Positions 39,377-52,007 of a stretch of DNA of 64,000 bases are shown piece after piece. The position numbers were made by a program, and so were the translations under genes. This DNA comes from Brachycybe producta. Lineage: Eukaryota > Arthropoda > Diplopoda > Playtdesmida > Andrognathidae. A model generated the notes under the pieces. The model was not told where the DNA came from. It did not search any database and worked only from the letters and a program-made list of their open reading frames with translations. Position 1 is the first letter of the stretch. Each line of letters opens with the position of its first letter. The stretch is from positions 9,430,498-9,494,497 of the forward strand of contig JAUPFP010000005.1 in the NCBI GenBank assembly GCA_036925085.1, written 5' to 3'.

Positions 39377-42300
39377 ATGCATACAATTTTAGAATACCGC
39401 GCGGGAAAATTACATCAACAACAACAAGAAGAAAAATCATCAAAGTTTAGCATAACTGAACCTCCTGCAGCCAATCACGAAGACCTTGCATCTATTCCTT
39501 TGATTTTCCAAGTTTCAGAATCTTTGAATCGAAAACATCATTTGTTATATAATGGACACGGTTCGTTGGAGTCAACCACTGTGAAAGCACTGCATAATAG
39601 TGTTAATTGTTCCGCATCTGAAGATGTGCCTTCTATTGATCGAGTAGTAAATAGCAATTGCATGAATTCAACAGATGGATTAGGAGGTGGTGGTATTGAA
39701 TGTGAAGATGTCGAGAAATCCACCACAATTACGAACAATCTTCGAAAGCTACAGTTGGTTATGAAGCCATCTTCGAGATCAGGAGGATCATCTTCTTCCA
39801 AGTGTCAGACTGCACCAGTAATGTCTAATGGAATTGGTACTTGGCAGTCGAACATGTTACAAAGACAATTTCTTTTAAAAAACAGTGCTGGAATTATTCC
39901 GATGATGACATCCAACGGTGGAGTGCAATACAATGAATTGCAGGCCACAACCACCGCACAGTCGGAACCTAAAAACTCTTTAGAAAGAACTAATTATGCT
40001 AAACGACAATCGATTAATAAAAGTGAACAGAATGCTGCAAAAATTGAAAACTGGATGAATGAAGGTACTGCAGAACCATCGAAAAATGTCACTACAGTGT
40101 CAAATCTAAAGAATGGAAACGTGACAAACAAATTTCTGGGAAATGTTTTGAAGAAGTCTCATTCTGTGTCAAGTCTTTCTTTGAAGAAACATTCTTCATT
40201 GAATGGAACTTCCTTGGAAGTTGAAAGCATGTCTAAGAAATATGTTTCATCAACTTCCAAAAGTGGTGGCATGTTTTGGGAAGAAGCATGTTCGGATGAC
40301 GAAGACAGTGGATTTTTTCTTCAGGAGAATGATAGTGATGCTGAAGGAACTGGTGAATGTTGTTATCATTCTTTTGCTGGCTTTAGGAATTACATGATGC
40401 CCGAGAGAGTAATTTGTGGAGAAACTGGAACGGTGCGAGGAATGAGGAATCGAGTTCGTGCTGGAATTGCCACTTTTCTACATCAGACTACAGGCAATAA
40501 GGTGATATATATTTGTAACCTAAGTCAATTTTTACTTGGACGTAGATGAAAGAAATTGATGTACTTTTTAGAAGCAACTTTTAATTTTATGCTAATTTTA
40601 AAATGACGAAATTTCGTTACTTTCATAGCAAAATTTCGTAATTTTTGTCAATTCTAGCTTTTAGTTTTTCAATTTTATTTGTTTAAATTAGCTTCACAGC
40701 TAATTTGACCAACTTAAAGTGTAAAACTACAATCGACATTATTAAACTGTCAGAAAAACTTTATTTTCAATAATAACTTCTAAAGTAAAATACATAAAAT
40801 TAATATTTTCATAAAATTAATCATTTTTTTTCTATATTAATAGTCTAATATAATTATCGAATAAAATTGACTTAATCTGGTTTTAAAGTATAAACGTCTC
40901 TCGAATTCTGGTTATTCTGTCTTTCGGAAGCAACATTAAGAGAAACTGGAAAATGTTTTAGAACTTAGAAAGGTAACTCAATCACTCAAGAGTCGTCTCT
41001 TCTTGTTGATATCTTTATAAATAAGCTGTTTGGTTCAGTTTGAAAATATGACTCAATTTTATAAACAGACAAAAAAAATTAAAATATTTTCTTAATAAAA
41101 AGTTTATTTTTAAAAAATATCAACATGAAAATACTATTAAGTGGGTCAGTTACCCTTTCTAGTTTGTAAAATGCTTTCAATTTCCCCTTGAAACGCAGAA
41201 AATCAGCTGTTCATGAAAATTTTTAAAAAAACTAATTAAAATTCCGTCTTTTTTTGTAAAATATTTTAAATTTTAATCTCGTTTATTTTTCCAGTTTTCA
41301 ATAAACTTAAAATTTTTTCTGTTAAAAGTTGCCTCTAAAATCTGAGTTGATTTCATATTAAGATGAAAATTGAAGAGTAAGAATAGATTACTTTAATTAA
41401 AAGTAATCTACAAAAGTGTGATAAGTGAATCTTGGGATCATTTCTGTTTTTTATTAGAATTCTCCTTCATGTATTGAATAATGTAGTTTTTTTTTGGGGG
41501 GGGGGGGACAAATTGATAGTCAATAATAATCAATTCAGTCATTGCCTCGCCTAATTAGTATTCAGCAATAAGATTTCCAATTAAAAATCTTCTATATTAT
41601 TTAAATATTTAAGACAAATATTGCATTGAATTATTCACTTGCATCGTTATATATTTTTATTTTTGTTACTGTGTATTCAAATTGAAACCTATGAAGAATT
41701 TCTCAAAATGAACGAAATTATAATCCGTTAAATCTGGAAAAGAATTTAAATATGCAAATACTTGCATTTGATTACGATTATGTCTAGGTAAAAGATTTAT
41801 GGGAGAAAAATGTCAAAAAAAATAAATACGGAATTCTTTCAAGCGCTTAGAAACTACAGAAATAGAAAATTGGGTGGGTTGATCTAAATTCATCTAATTA
41901 ATATTTTATCTAACTTTAAAAAAAATGTAAAAAACTTTTAGTAAGTCAAGAAATTAGTTTCAAGTAACTGCAAACAGTTAAAGTAATGTTGTTGTTTTTT
42001 CTTTCTGCGCTAATAATTGTTTTGCACGTTTGCTCTCATTTCATTTTTTAAAAAAAGAGATTAACAATTTTTTTTGGGGTAATTTAGTTCTTTTTTACAT
42101 TTATTTTAATTTTGGGGTACAGGTACCCTTGAATTTCTTAGATAATAAGACATTTAACAAGTGAAGAAGCTTTTAAAAGATTAAAGATGAGTATTGACCC
42201 TGAGGTGGCTGTGATTTTTTTTCTTAGCCTGGCTTCACACGAACCACTTTATGGCGCCATATAAAGTGGTCGTTCGTTTTTAGAAATCACATAGTCCTGC

Positions 42301-45149
42301 AGGGCCCTAACAAGGATGCAAGGCCCAGGTCCAAGGGAGAAGAAGGGCCCCTCCCATCAGTTCCCCTGTGTGATAATGTAATGTTATGTAATTTCAATAT
42401 GAAATTTGTAACTTTTAATGATTAGAAAATTATATATATGCCAGGTCTGTGTGTGTGTAACGTCGGAATTTATATAAACTTAAATAAATGAACCGCTTTT
42501 TTCTCAAGGTCAACTATGTGTTGCACACCCCCCATCCAAGAACCCCATGATATTAAATTGGAGAGGGGAAACGGTTGGAAAGTGCAGAAGGGGGGGGGGA
42601 GAGAGAGAGACATGTGGAGGCGGGAAGAAAGTGGGAGGGGGTGACTGAAATTGAAATTAAAGGAGTAAAAAAAGGAACAAACGACGCGCATGCGCACACC
42701 AGAGAAAATGAAAAACTCATTTTCTCTTTCAAATATAAAAAGGGGAGGGGATAATAGTAGCAAAATTAAACTACAGTTTATCACAGGCAATTGTGCCCAG
42801 CATTAGAATTTCTTTTGCTCCGCCCTTTTATGAACGTCATCAATTTCTAATTGGTTTGTTACTTGGTCTGATGTCATAAAAGGGCGGAGGAAAAGAAATT
42901 CTAATGCTGGGCACAATTGCCTGTGAATTTTGCTCCCGTCATTTATGACGGGTTACCCCACTAGTTATGTTATACTAAAATGATTTACGAAATTAATTTT
43001 AACATTCGATTTTACAATAATTTGTAAATAATAAAATGTTTTATTTTAATTTTGTGTATTGATTTCATATGTTGTCATTTGTGGCCACCTAAATGAAGAT
43101 CTTTGGTCTGAAGGACAAGAAAAGCCCACTTTAGTTATGGCCCTGGAGTCCTGCCAGAAGTGGCGACCACCTCCGGTTTGCGAGCCTGTTTGTCAGTGAT
43201 GGTCACGGTCATGCCAGTGGCTCGCACTGAAAACAGGCCTTTGTTTTGAGTGTGAAACAAGCTACATCAACCACTTTGTTGCACGACAAAGTAGCGCCAC
43301 GAAGTGTTTTGTGTGAAGCTGGCCTTACTCTTTTTTTTTGCAGGTTATATAATTTTGAAGTTAAAAACGTGTATTGAAAATGTTAACACTATGCCAACAA
43401 CTTGAATAATAATATCCGTGAAAAACACGTCAAAAGTTTGATTTATTTCTATTTTGAGAACTTAAAGAGTTACTTTAGGCAATGTTCTTCTTTATTGTTT
43501 TTCAAGGTGAAGAGCAACAGGATCTTTAAACCTTTTGAGTGTTTCTTCTTTTGAAGAAGATAAAAAAATTCCCTTATTTTAACTAATAACTGTGTCAGTA
43601 TATTTTTTCATGAAAAAAATCATTTTTCAATTTTTTTATATTAATAATAATAATAATGCTCTTGTGTAGTTTTTATCTAATATGGTGTGAAAATATCGTG
43701 TGACCGCGATTATTATATAAAATACATGCTTCAATGATGCCATCAGCTATATTTTTTTTATCATCAACTGAGAGTCTGTTGACATTCGAACAAAAAAAAA
43801 CCTCAAGAAATTCACAACTTTTTCTATGGGAAATTGGCATTATGATGAAAATTAAATTGACAAAAAAAAAACGATTTGTTCACAACAAGACAACATTCCA
43901 GTTTAGTAACATTCATTTGTATCATCAGTCTGGTTTATTGAATTTTAAAAGAAGAAACTCAGTGTTGTGTGAAGTTCAACTTTGGATCAACAAACTCTCT
44001 CAAACACCTTGTCTTCCTTGAAAAGATAGTTGCGCCTATTGAAAATGATTGATCTTTACAAAAATTTTATTTTAATGTGTGTTGTGACCCATGTATTGTA
44101 TATTATTAATGAATAATGATAAGACTTTCAATTTGACTTTTTGAAGAAGAAAAAAAAAATATGAACGTGATTTATTATGAAATTATTTTTTTCTTCTTCT
44201 TCTTTTCAGAATTTTCATCAGTTGGAGGCCAACAAAGTTGTTATTTATACAACTACAACCGGAATTGTTCGTGGAACATTTCAACAATGTCTCAAAGTGA
44301 AGACCATTCTGAGCACTCTGTTGGTTAGTTTCGAAGAACGGGACATTTTTAAATGTCGTGCCTATCAGAGAGAACTTTTTGACAGGCTGGATGATGAAAA
44401 TGTTTGTGTTCCTCAAGTATTTGTTGAAGGTTATCATCTTGGTGTAAGTTCTATATACAAAAAACACCTTCTGGACATTTTTAATCATTTTTTTCATCAA
44501 AGAAATTCTAATTTTTATCTATTTTTGTCATCTTTTTTTAAGGATGCAAATGTGATTGAGAAACTAAATGAATGTGGTCGTTTACGCAAAATATTACGTC
44601 CATATAAGGTTTTGTAATACATGGTTTTTCAACAAGTTTTATGAACAGCTGATTTTCAAAGTCTGGTTATTGTGCATTTTAAGCGCAACTCACAGAAGAA
44701 ATCTAAAGTATATTAGAAACTAGAACTGTAACTGAATCTCTTAATATTTTTATGTTATTATCTTTCAAAATAAACTTTTTAAAGACATAAAAATTAAAAA
44801 AAAAAACTTCTAGTTTATAAAACATTTTGAAAGTTCGTTTAATTTTGCACCTGAAAAAAAGAATAACCAAGAATTCGAAGAGCAGTAACGCTTTTAAAAC
44901 CAGCTTAATATTGTATTGTATTTTGTTGCATTTCAGCGAGCTAATGCCAATCAACCGTGCCATAAATGTGGTGGATATTTGTTGCTTCTTTGTTCGGCAT
45001 GCAACGGTAGTAAAAAGTCTCTAACGAGGAACCAATTCTCGGACAGCCTGGCACCTCTTCGTTGCACCAAATGTGACGAATGTGGACTCATTCCATGCGA
45101 TTTGTGTTGCTCAATGCAACCATCAATGGAAACGACAGGAAAAGTATAA
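39377..45149 (+). CDS. GRXCR: glutaredoxin domain-containing cysteine-rich protein
   Basis: Orthologue of GRXCR1/2, which in vertebrates shapes actin-rich stereocilia of sensory hair cells. Coding exons: 39377-40501, 44210-44443, 44543-44608, 44937-45149 (TAA); all junctions phase 0; 545 aa. The first exon encodes 375 residues of low-complexity Ser/Asn-rich sequence ending in the conserved GTVRGMRNRVRAGIATFL. Exons 2-3 give the glutaredoxin fold (KVVIYTTTTGIVRGTFQQCL ... VPQVFVEGYHLG ... LNECGRLRKILRPYK). The usual CxxC active site is replaced by TTGIV, as in the vertebrate proteins, so redox catalysis is unlikely. The last exon holds four zinc-ribbon-like pairs (CHKC, CSAC with GSKKS, CTKCDEC, CDLC). 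AATAAA follows at about 45160. Intron 1 is 3.7 kb with palindromic elements. Confidence 0.95.
40890..41220. mobile_element. family G element in GRXCR intron 1
   Basis: cgaattctggttattctgtc ... gttttagaacttagaaaggt ... ttgatatctttataaataa, then complementary right half atcaacatgaaaatac ... accctttctagtttg. Confidence 0.7.
42440..42975. mobile_element. family K repeat, copy 1
   Basis: Starts ccaggtctgtgtgtgtgtaa and ends gacgggttaccccactagtt. Shares aaggtcaactatgtgttgca, atccaagaaccccatgatat and gcgcatgcgcac with the copy at 60966-61320. Carries a family D MITE (42783-42924). Confidence 0.75.
42783..42924. mobile_element. ACAGGC MITE, family D
   Basis: 142 bp, ends acaggcaattgtgcccagca and tgctgggcacaattgcctgt; internal ctccgcccttttatgaacgt pairs with cataaaagggcggag. 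Shares the aattggtttgttac and ctgatgtca core. Confidence 0.88.
44640..44895. mobile_element. family G element in GRXCR intron 3
   Basis: gaacagctgattttcaaag ... tattagaaactagaactgta ... ctttcaaaataaacttttta ... ttgcacctgaaaaaaagaat. Fills most of the 328-nt intron. Confidence 0.65.
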
Positions 45150-46631
45150 ATCGAAATAAAGCAATTCAAGTAATATTGGAAATTAAAAAAAGGAGAGAAA
45201 AAAATATGCTTAATTTCAATTCTTTCCTATCAACTTTTTTTCTCTTCTCTTTTTCTCTCTCCTGCCAATATAGAAAATAGAGTTTTTTTGTTTGTTTATT
45301 ATAAACTCTCACTCTTTTTTCTCATTTTGAACTGGAATGAAGTTATAAATAGGGCTGACGTATTTATTAGACATTCTTAAGATTGTTTGCACTTTAATTA
45401 TCCTCGCAATGACATTTTATGAATGCATTTTTCTAGCTTAAAATGAAAATTTGCAAACATTTTTTCTTCTCAAAAATATGCAAAAAAATTACAAATTTTT
45501 ATTTTAATTGCATACAAATATATAGGACTAATAGAGTACAAACCTTTTAGAAAACTATTTAAAATTTTGTTACGACTTACAATTTAGATTATTTTTTCAT
45601 CCAATTTTAATTATAAAAAAAATTGCATGTGGAAAAAAAAAATATTTACATATAGGGTCACTATCGGGATTTGGATTCATTGGTTTACTCGGTATTTTGG
45701 CACTTATTATATTATTAATTATATCCATCTGATCTGTAAATTGTATTTGGTCAAGTGTTTAAAAACTATTGATGGAAAAAAACAAATAAATTACGGCAAA
45801 ATTGAATTTTCACAAGTATTATTTGTTTAATCATATTAAGGTGGATTATGAACGGCTGATTTTCGAATTTTGATTATTCTGTCTTTCAGGAGCAAAATTA
45901 AGAGAAAATTAGAAAGTGCCTTAGAAACTAGAAGTCTAGAAGGGCAGCTCAATCACTTAAGAGTATTTTCATGTTGATTTCCTTTAAAATAAACTTTTTA
46001 AAGACAAAATATATCAACATTAAAATATTCTTAAGTGATTGAGTTACTTCTAGTTTCTAAAACACTTACACGTTTCTCTTCATTTTGCACCTAAAAAACG
46101 GAATTATCAAATTTCGAAAGCTGTTTACACTTTGAAATCATCTTGGCACATAGACTACTTTTTGACCACTTTCGACTGCAAAATGAAGTCGTGACCAAAT
46201 TAAGTTTTTCCATAGAAAAAACAAACAAACAAACATTTCAACCACATTGCAACCAGCTTCTACTTCATTTAGCTGTCGAAAAGTGCATGGTCTGTGTATT
46301 CCAATCAAAACAGTTGAAATCAATAATTTTCCCTATATCGCAGTGAATTTATTATCTAATCTGGTAACACAATTGTTTTATTGTTTATTTTCTGTTGTTA
46401 TTAGCAACATCATTTTCTTTTGGTTAAAACAATTATTCTAGTTATTTTTAATGTTTACAATAAATTCATAGTTGATGTATTTTTTATTTAAAGATTTAAT
46501 CGTTTAATTGGTATTTCTAAGAAATGCAAAGGTAAAAATTCTTATTTTATTTGGATGCAATTTATAATTACGAATTTCATTTCAAATTCTATTGCCAATA
46601 ATTGTATCTTCTTAAGTGTTCGTGATTATAG
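45150..46631. other. GRXCR 3' end and spacer
   Basis: Holds the GRXCR 3' UTR and a family G element (about 45850-46130). A possible upstream exon of the next gene is at 46273-46342 (acceptor tacttcatttag; frame reads CRKVHGLCIPIKTVEINNFP), but its phase does not join cleanly to the exon at 46632. Confidence 0.45.
45850..46130. mobile_element. family G element
   Basis: gaacggctgattttcgaatt ... ccttagaaactagaagtcta ... aataaacttttta ... atcaacattaaaatattc ... acttctagtttctaaaacac ... complete palindrome of about 280 bp. Confidence 0.7.
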
Positions 46632-47307
46632 GAAATTTTTAAAGAAGCTCGATCGATCTGATGCATCATCAAAAGTTATCCAGAAACAACGCGAACTAAC
46701 TCAGGAATTGGTATGTACAGGGCTCGTATAATGAATACGGGCTGAAAACATTACAAAGATAATGTTATTTAACTAAATAAATGTGTGTTTGTTTGAGAAT
46801 GATCATATAGAACACATTGCTAAGGATTTTTGTAGTTGGGTTCGTAACATCGAAGGAGAAGATGAATCGTGTAATCTCAGCGAGGAACATATTCTAAAAC
46901 TGTTTGCCGTTGGACACGATAGTGACGATATGCTTGATTTAGAAGATGACAGGACCATTAGAGTGAATCCATGTGGCTTTTTTTTAATATATATTTTACT
47001 TTCGACGGTTTTTATTACATTATTTCTTTGATTTTTCAGCTTAAAAATAAAAAGATAGAGAAATTGGGAACTTGTAAAACTGTGAAATGTAATAAGAGTA
47101 CAAAATTACGCCCCTTTCATGAGGAATTTGCAGATATCGAAGAAAAAAGAACAGAACTTGTAACTATGTTTATATTTATACATTTATTCTTAAGAATTTG
47201 TCGTGATTTTGGTTTCTTGTTCGCAGGAGGCAAAGTTAAATTCAATGCCGAGTATTTCCCTTTTGAAAGACTTCAAATGTAGAAAATTGCAGGGACACAT
47301 GACTTAA
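46632..47307 (+). CDS. unplaced gene, 3' exons (possibly FAM47-like)
   Basis: Four small exons with matching phases: 46632-46710, 46798-46962, 47040-47159, 47227-47307 (TAA). They give about 147 charged residues. The second exon reads HIEHIAKDFCSWVRNIEGED then LSEEHILKLFAVGHDSDD, which resembles the central domain of FAM47-type proteins as I remember it (an EFCDW.. helix, then a LFASGYE-like motif). The third has KLRPFHEEFADIEEKRTEL. The start is not found: the first exon needs two bases from an upstream exon. Donors are acceptable except GTGAAT at 46963. It is short, so it could also be a decaying gene or a different small protein. Confidence 0.42.
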
Positions 47308-47354
47308 CTGAGAACATGCCTTCCAGGTATCAACCAGTGTAGGCTTTTATTTTT

Positions 47355-47640
47355 TTTCACACGGGCCACTTTGTGTAGCTACGAAGTTGTTGACGCGGCT
47401 TGCTTCACACAAACCACTTGATGGCTAATGTGACAAAATGTGACAAAATCCATATAAAAACTATGGCTTGCACTGTCGGCCAGTGCGGACCACTTAGTAT
47501 TACTTTGATCACTGTTGACAAACATGTTGTGGTCGCCACTTGTGGCAGAACCTCTGATGGTTAGTGTGTCAGTAGTCTGCTAAAACGACCATGTTTTGTG
47601 GCGTCACAAAGTGTTTCGTATGAAGCTATAGGCTACATAT
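47355..47640. mobile_element. TIR element, family J, copy 2
   Basis: cacacgggccactttgtgta ... ttgcttcacacaaaccactt ... gcgtcacaaagtgtttcgta|tgaagct. Ends pair; relative of 42227-43327. Confidence 0.6.
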
Positions 47641-48214
47641 AGCTTGCGCAGTGGCTCAAAAGTCTTAAAACGATTTCAGGGATATGGTGCCACTATTTTT
47701 GTAATATGAATAGAATAAAAAAAATGGTACAAATATTATTCTTATTGAAAGTCTATTGGAAATTTTCTAGTTTTTAACATCATTTTTGTAAAAAATTCTA
47801 TAAGAAGCAGCTAGCAAATAAAAAAAAAAAACATCAGAGGAAGGGACAGCCAATTTTTGACCACAGGTAACATTCTCAATCGAAAGATATGAAATGGCAA
47901 TGAAGTGTGAGAATGACGTTGAATATGTCACAATGAAGCTAATCAGTAGTATAGCCCTAGGAAGCCAATTTGATATATTGCATGTGAATTGCAAATTTTT
48001 TTGCAATGGCCAATGACAAGCGTTTATTTATAACGTGCAAAATATATGAGGACATGGCAAGAAATCTAGTTTTGGCATTTATTATACGAGCTTCATGTAA
48101 TAAATTGTGTGATCACTGATCAGTGATTACGTTGAATTGTGCTAAAATTGTCAATAATGTTTTTTATGCAACAAAAAACGCATTTTTTTTGCTATGTACG
48201 CTCATATATTTAAA

Positions 48215-48605
48215 GTGGAAACCTTTTAACAGGGTTTTTCCGTATATATATAGAACGCATAAAACGAAAATATTTGTTAACACGAAATATACTTTTTCGG
48301 TCCCACGAATACAAATTTACCTAAAATCTTTTTTTTAAACATGAAATAAAGTTATGGCCTGGATTTCATAATTCGATTTGAGATAAAACCATTTTCATAT
48401 CATACACAAAAAACGCTTTCTCCATCCTGCTTACATTTATCTACATAAATGACTGATTTTTAAATCACAAAAATAATTGGAATACAAATGTGTTTTACAT
48501 AATAATAAAAACAGTTTTCAAAATTCATTCCGAACGAAAACAAATATCCCTGTTTTTTTCATTTCGTGTTAAACAGTTTCTAGTACTTTCTTCTGTGATT
48601 TGTAT
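48215..48605. mobile_element. family H element
   Basis: gtggaaaccttttaacaggg on the left; ttcatttcgtgttaaacagt on the right (inverted). The inside repeats aacacgaaatatactttttc. No ORF of note. Confidence 0.5.
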
Positions 48606-49986
48606 TAATGTCACATTAAAATCGTCCAAGAACTTATGTGCCACCCTGTATATTATTTGTTTATTGATTAGGAATTATTAGATGTTCTTAAATTTACAGA
48701 TTTATTAGAACTGTTTTAGTTAAATTTGACAACAAAAAGTACCCATAAATAAAATAATCAGTTCACTGTTTGAATTATAAAATATGACAAATAAACATTT
48801 TTATTTTTCAAATTACAATAACATTGTTTTGTTATTTCTTACATTCTAATTACTGTTTTTCACTAAAATTGCCTTCATTTTGTCGATTTATGTTATTGAA
48901 AATAACATAATGAAAATTATTTATTTTCTTATTTGTTTGTGTTATTTATTATTTAACAAATTGAGTTTCTGGAACAATCAATTGAATTATACGCTGGTAT
49001 TATATTTTTTGTTGCGAACATAAATGAACATTTGGTTTTTAAATTTATATTACTTTATGATAAATGAGCTGCAATATTAAAATGTTGCTAGAATTCTGTT
49101 TATTTTTCGTCAACTAGAAGAGTAATTAAATCACGTAGAAGAAATTTAATTTATATTTATTTAAAAAAAAAACATTTTATGGCAGTTTAAAAATAAGCAA
49201 ATTTTTAGTTTTTAACTTTACTGTTGTCAAAATTGAAGATAAAAAGTGAAATTTCAGATACATTTTTTTAAAAATCTCTAGATGGAAATATTACTCTTCT
49301 AGTATATAAAACAGTTTCAATGTATTTTTCTGATATGCATATTAGCTGCATATAAAATGTTTATTGCAATGGTAAGGTTATTTTAATGTAATGATTACTG
49401 TTAATTATATTTAATTAAATGTTAATCAGAAATGAAATATTATTTAAATGTTTATTAGAATGAAATATTAATTGAGGAATGAAATATTAAATAAAAAATA
49501 GGTATTAATCAGATATATTTAATGTAATAAATAATAAATGGTATTGTATTTTTAAAAATTGTAATGGTAAGTTATAGCATAAGTGTGAACCAAGCTTAAA
49601 AGAGAGCGACAGGTTATTTTTTTGGCCACCGCCGCCGCAGCTAATATTTTCGGCGCCACTGTCGCTGTTCTCGATTGTATTTCCCGTAGTTATTTTGTTG
49701 AATTCAGTTCTAACCGGATCGTCGTTGTCTGATGACGTCCATCCATCTGCGGTCACCGCGTTCATTACAACATGGACAAAAAACGTGATCGGAGGAGGTA
49801 AATGAATGAAACACAACGATACAAAACTGCGAGTATAACAACACAAACATTCATTTATTACATTTACAAATGTTGAAAAACATATTGAATCCTATTACCA
49901 ATGTCTTTAGAAGTGATAAAATTATCAAACTTAAGTTATAACAAGTGGTAAAAAGACGGCGGCGGCGACGACGACGACGAACGATA

Positions 49987-51631
49987 ATGGCAAATGTGCG
50001 ATACTATACAAAAGCGAACGGTGATGCCGATAGCGGTAAAAGACCGACTGTTAAGATAACAGTGACCGAAAACGAAGGCAAATTAACGGCGAGTGTTGTT
50101 TCTAAGAATCGTGATCTAAATGAGGTCGAAGGTCAAAAGGAATCAGCGTCTAAAAGACGTCGTAGTCTTCGTCCTCTTGCCACTAAAAAAGGTGGTGGTG
50201 GCAAAAAGAAATCATCCAAATTACCGATTTTATTCGAAAGAGCGGCAAAAAGTTGGTGGGATCCGAAATTTGATTCAGAACTTCTCGAAAACCAACATTG
50301 GCGGACTTCGTTCGCTCAAGTGCGGCAACGATTTCAATACGCCCTCGGTTATATCCTCTTAACCGCACTCACTTGGGATGTTTATTTCGCGATGACGGCA
50401 CGACAGTATGCTGTTGGTCTCGTCGTTGCATGTTCGGCGTACGCGCTATTTGTCGCGCTCATGTTAATATTGACGGTTACTCCGCTTTATCGGAAGTGTT
50501 GTTTCTCGGTGTCGTTAGCCACAACGACGGTCACTTGCGCTCTCTCTTTGGCCGCTTTCTTTACAACCGGTCCGGTTATTGAAGGAGCGGATGAAGATGA
50601 TGAGGGAGCTTCAGTTGCACCCGGTGGTGACATATCGACAATCGGCATGTTTTCCGTTGCGGTACAGGTCATAATATTAGTCTATACTTTTATACCGATG
50701 CCACTTTATATCTGTGTTATCGTTGCCGGTCTTTATTCGATTAGTTTCGATACACTTTCGGCATTATATACTAGAGACAATTCGGCTTCGGCAATTGTAG
50801 TCAAAGGTCTTCTTCATTTTTGTATTCATTGTATCGGTGTTCATGTCCATATTATGACTCAGGTACGGATGAGAAGTACATTTCTTAAAGTCGGACAATC
50901 GGTTTTAGCTCGTCGAGATCTTGAAATTGAGAAACAACTGAAAGAACGAATGATTCAATCGATGATGCCTCCGACACTTGTCGATTGGTTCATGAAAGAG
51001 GGTATGGGTGAGGAAGATGAGATCGCAATTGAAGAATCTGATGGAACGGTACGGAAACTGTCTAGCCCAAGACCTTCCGCTGTTGGAACTGGAATGGGTG
51101 GTGAACTTAGATCACTTTTCCGTCCATTTAATATGAATCGGATGGATGATGTGAGCCTTGTGTTTGCCGATATTGTCGGATTTACTAAAATGAGTACGAA
51201 TAAAACAGCTGGACAAGTTGTTGATCTTCTGAATGATCTGTTCGGTCGTTTTGATGTTCTTTGTGAACATCACGGTTGTGAAAAGATTAGTACGTTAGGA
51301 GATTGTTACTATTGTGTTTCAGGTTGTCCAGATCCGAAACCGGATCATGCTCAGTGTTGTGTGGACATGGGACTCAGTATGAACTGTGTCGTGGAACAGT
51401 TCAACGAAGACAATAAGGAGAACATTCGTGTTCGCGTTGGTGTTCATACCGGATCGGTTCTCTGTGGCGTTCTTGGATCGAAACGGATCAAATTCGATGT
51501 TTGGTCGTATGATGTTGCTCTTGCTAATCAGATGGAATCAACGGGACGTCCCGGTCAGGTTCACATTTCGCATCCCACTTACTTGTTGGTACGAGATGAT
51601 TACGAGTTCGAGAAAGGTGAAATGATAAAAG
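49987..51631 (+). CDS. ADCY9: adenylyl cyclase type 9, first coding exon (3' partial)
   Basis: Makes cAMP from ATP at the plasma membrane; type 9 is the forskolin-insensitive class. The ATG is at 49987: an in-frame TAA at 49939 precedes it and no other ATG intervenes. The exon encodes 548 residues. A basic Ser-rich N-terminus leads to LPILFERAAKSWWDPKFDSE, diagnostic for type 9. Six hydrophobic helices follow (about residues 97-300), then the signalling helix before KERMIQSMMPP. The C1a domain starts at VSLVFADIVGFTKMS (metal Asp 395) and continues through NDLFGRFDVLCEHHGCEKIS, LGDCYYCVSGCPDP (metal Asp 439, 44 residues on, as in other cyclases) and RVGVHTGSVLCGVLGSKRIK. It ends at donor aaaag|GTACAA. 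C1b, the second membrane domain and C2 are not found in the window, so the gene must continue across a long intron to the right. Confidence 0.95.
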
Positions 51632-52007
51632 GTACAATTTGTATTTTATTTCGTAAAGTTTTTTTTTAATAACATTTATTGTACACTTTTTTTTGCAGCG
51701 ATTTTTTTTTTAAAGTTTTCAGTGAATTTGTTTATTTTCATGCTTTTAAATGTGATACTTGTGAGTGGTAAAGTTACCGTTTTAGTCACTTTGCGATGCA
51801 ATTTTTTTTTAAAAAAATCATTTTAATGCAGTTATTTTTACAGGAAAATGAATGAAAATACTTTAAACTAAATGATAAAATAGTTATTATTGATTTTGTG
51901 TCTTGTGTTTCACACACTTTTCCTGTTCATTTTGATGAATTTTCTTATTTTTTTTTAAAAGGCTTTTATGGTTTTCTAATGGAATGAAACTATGAAATTA
52001 CAGAGAA

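Larger units (their letters stand above)
42227..43327. mobile_element. TIR element, family J, containing nested repeats
   Basis: Left end gcctggcttcacacgaacca, right end (inverted) gtgttttgtgtgaagctggc. Inner cactttatggcgcc and agtagcgccacgaagtg also pair. Family K (42440-42975) lies inside. A second copy is at about 47355-47640. The ends look hAT-like; no transposase remains. Confidence 0.65.
40502..44209. other. GRXCR intron 1 with nested elements
   Basis: 3.7 kb. Contains a family G copy (about 40890-41220), then a family J element (42227-43327) with families K and D inside it. No internal exon seen. Confidence 0.75.
47308..49986. other. spacer and 5' region of ADCY9
   Basis: Contains a family J copy (about 47355-47640), a family H copy (48215-48600), a diverged family G copy (about 49115-49330) and a GC-richer patch at 49610-49800. 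The patch ends in a donor-like ggaggag|GTAAAT and may be an ADCY9 leader exon. A (CGG)(CGA) triplet run lies at 49958-49981. Confidence 0.5.

Noticed and set aside
46555-46710. ATG at 46555 as start of the unplaced gene
   Set aside because: The frame is open but its upstream part is AT-run sequence, and a good acceptor (gtgattatag) lies at 46630-46631.
49505-49846. Minus-strand 113-codon ORF upstream of ADCY9
   Set aside because: Better explained as a GC-richer leader exon of ADCY9 on the plus strand.
49945-49986. Arg-rich N-terminal extension of ADCY9
   Set aside because: Would need a GTG start; the first in-frame ATG is 49987, with an in-frame stop at 49939.
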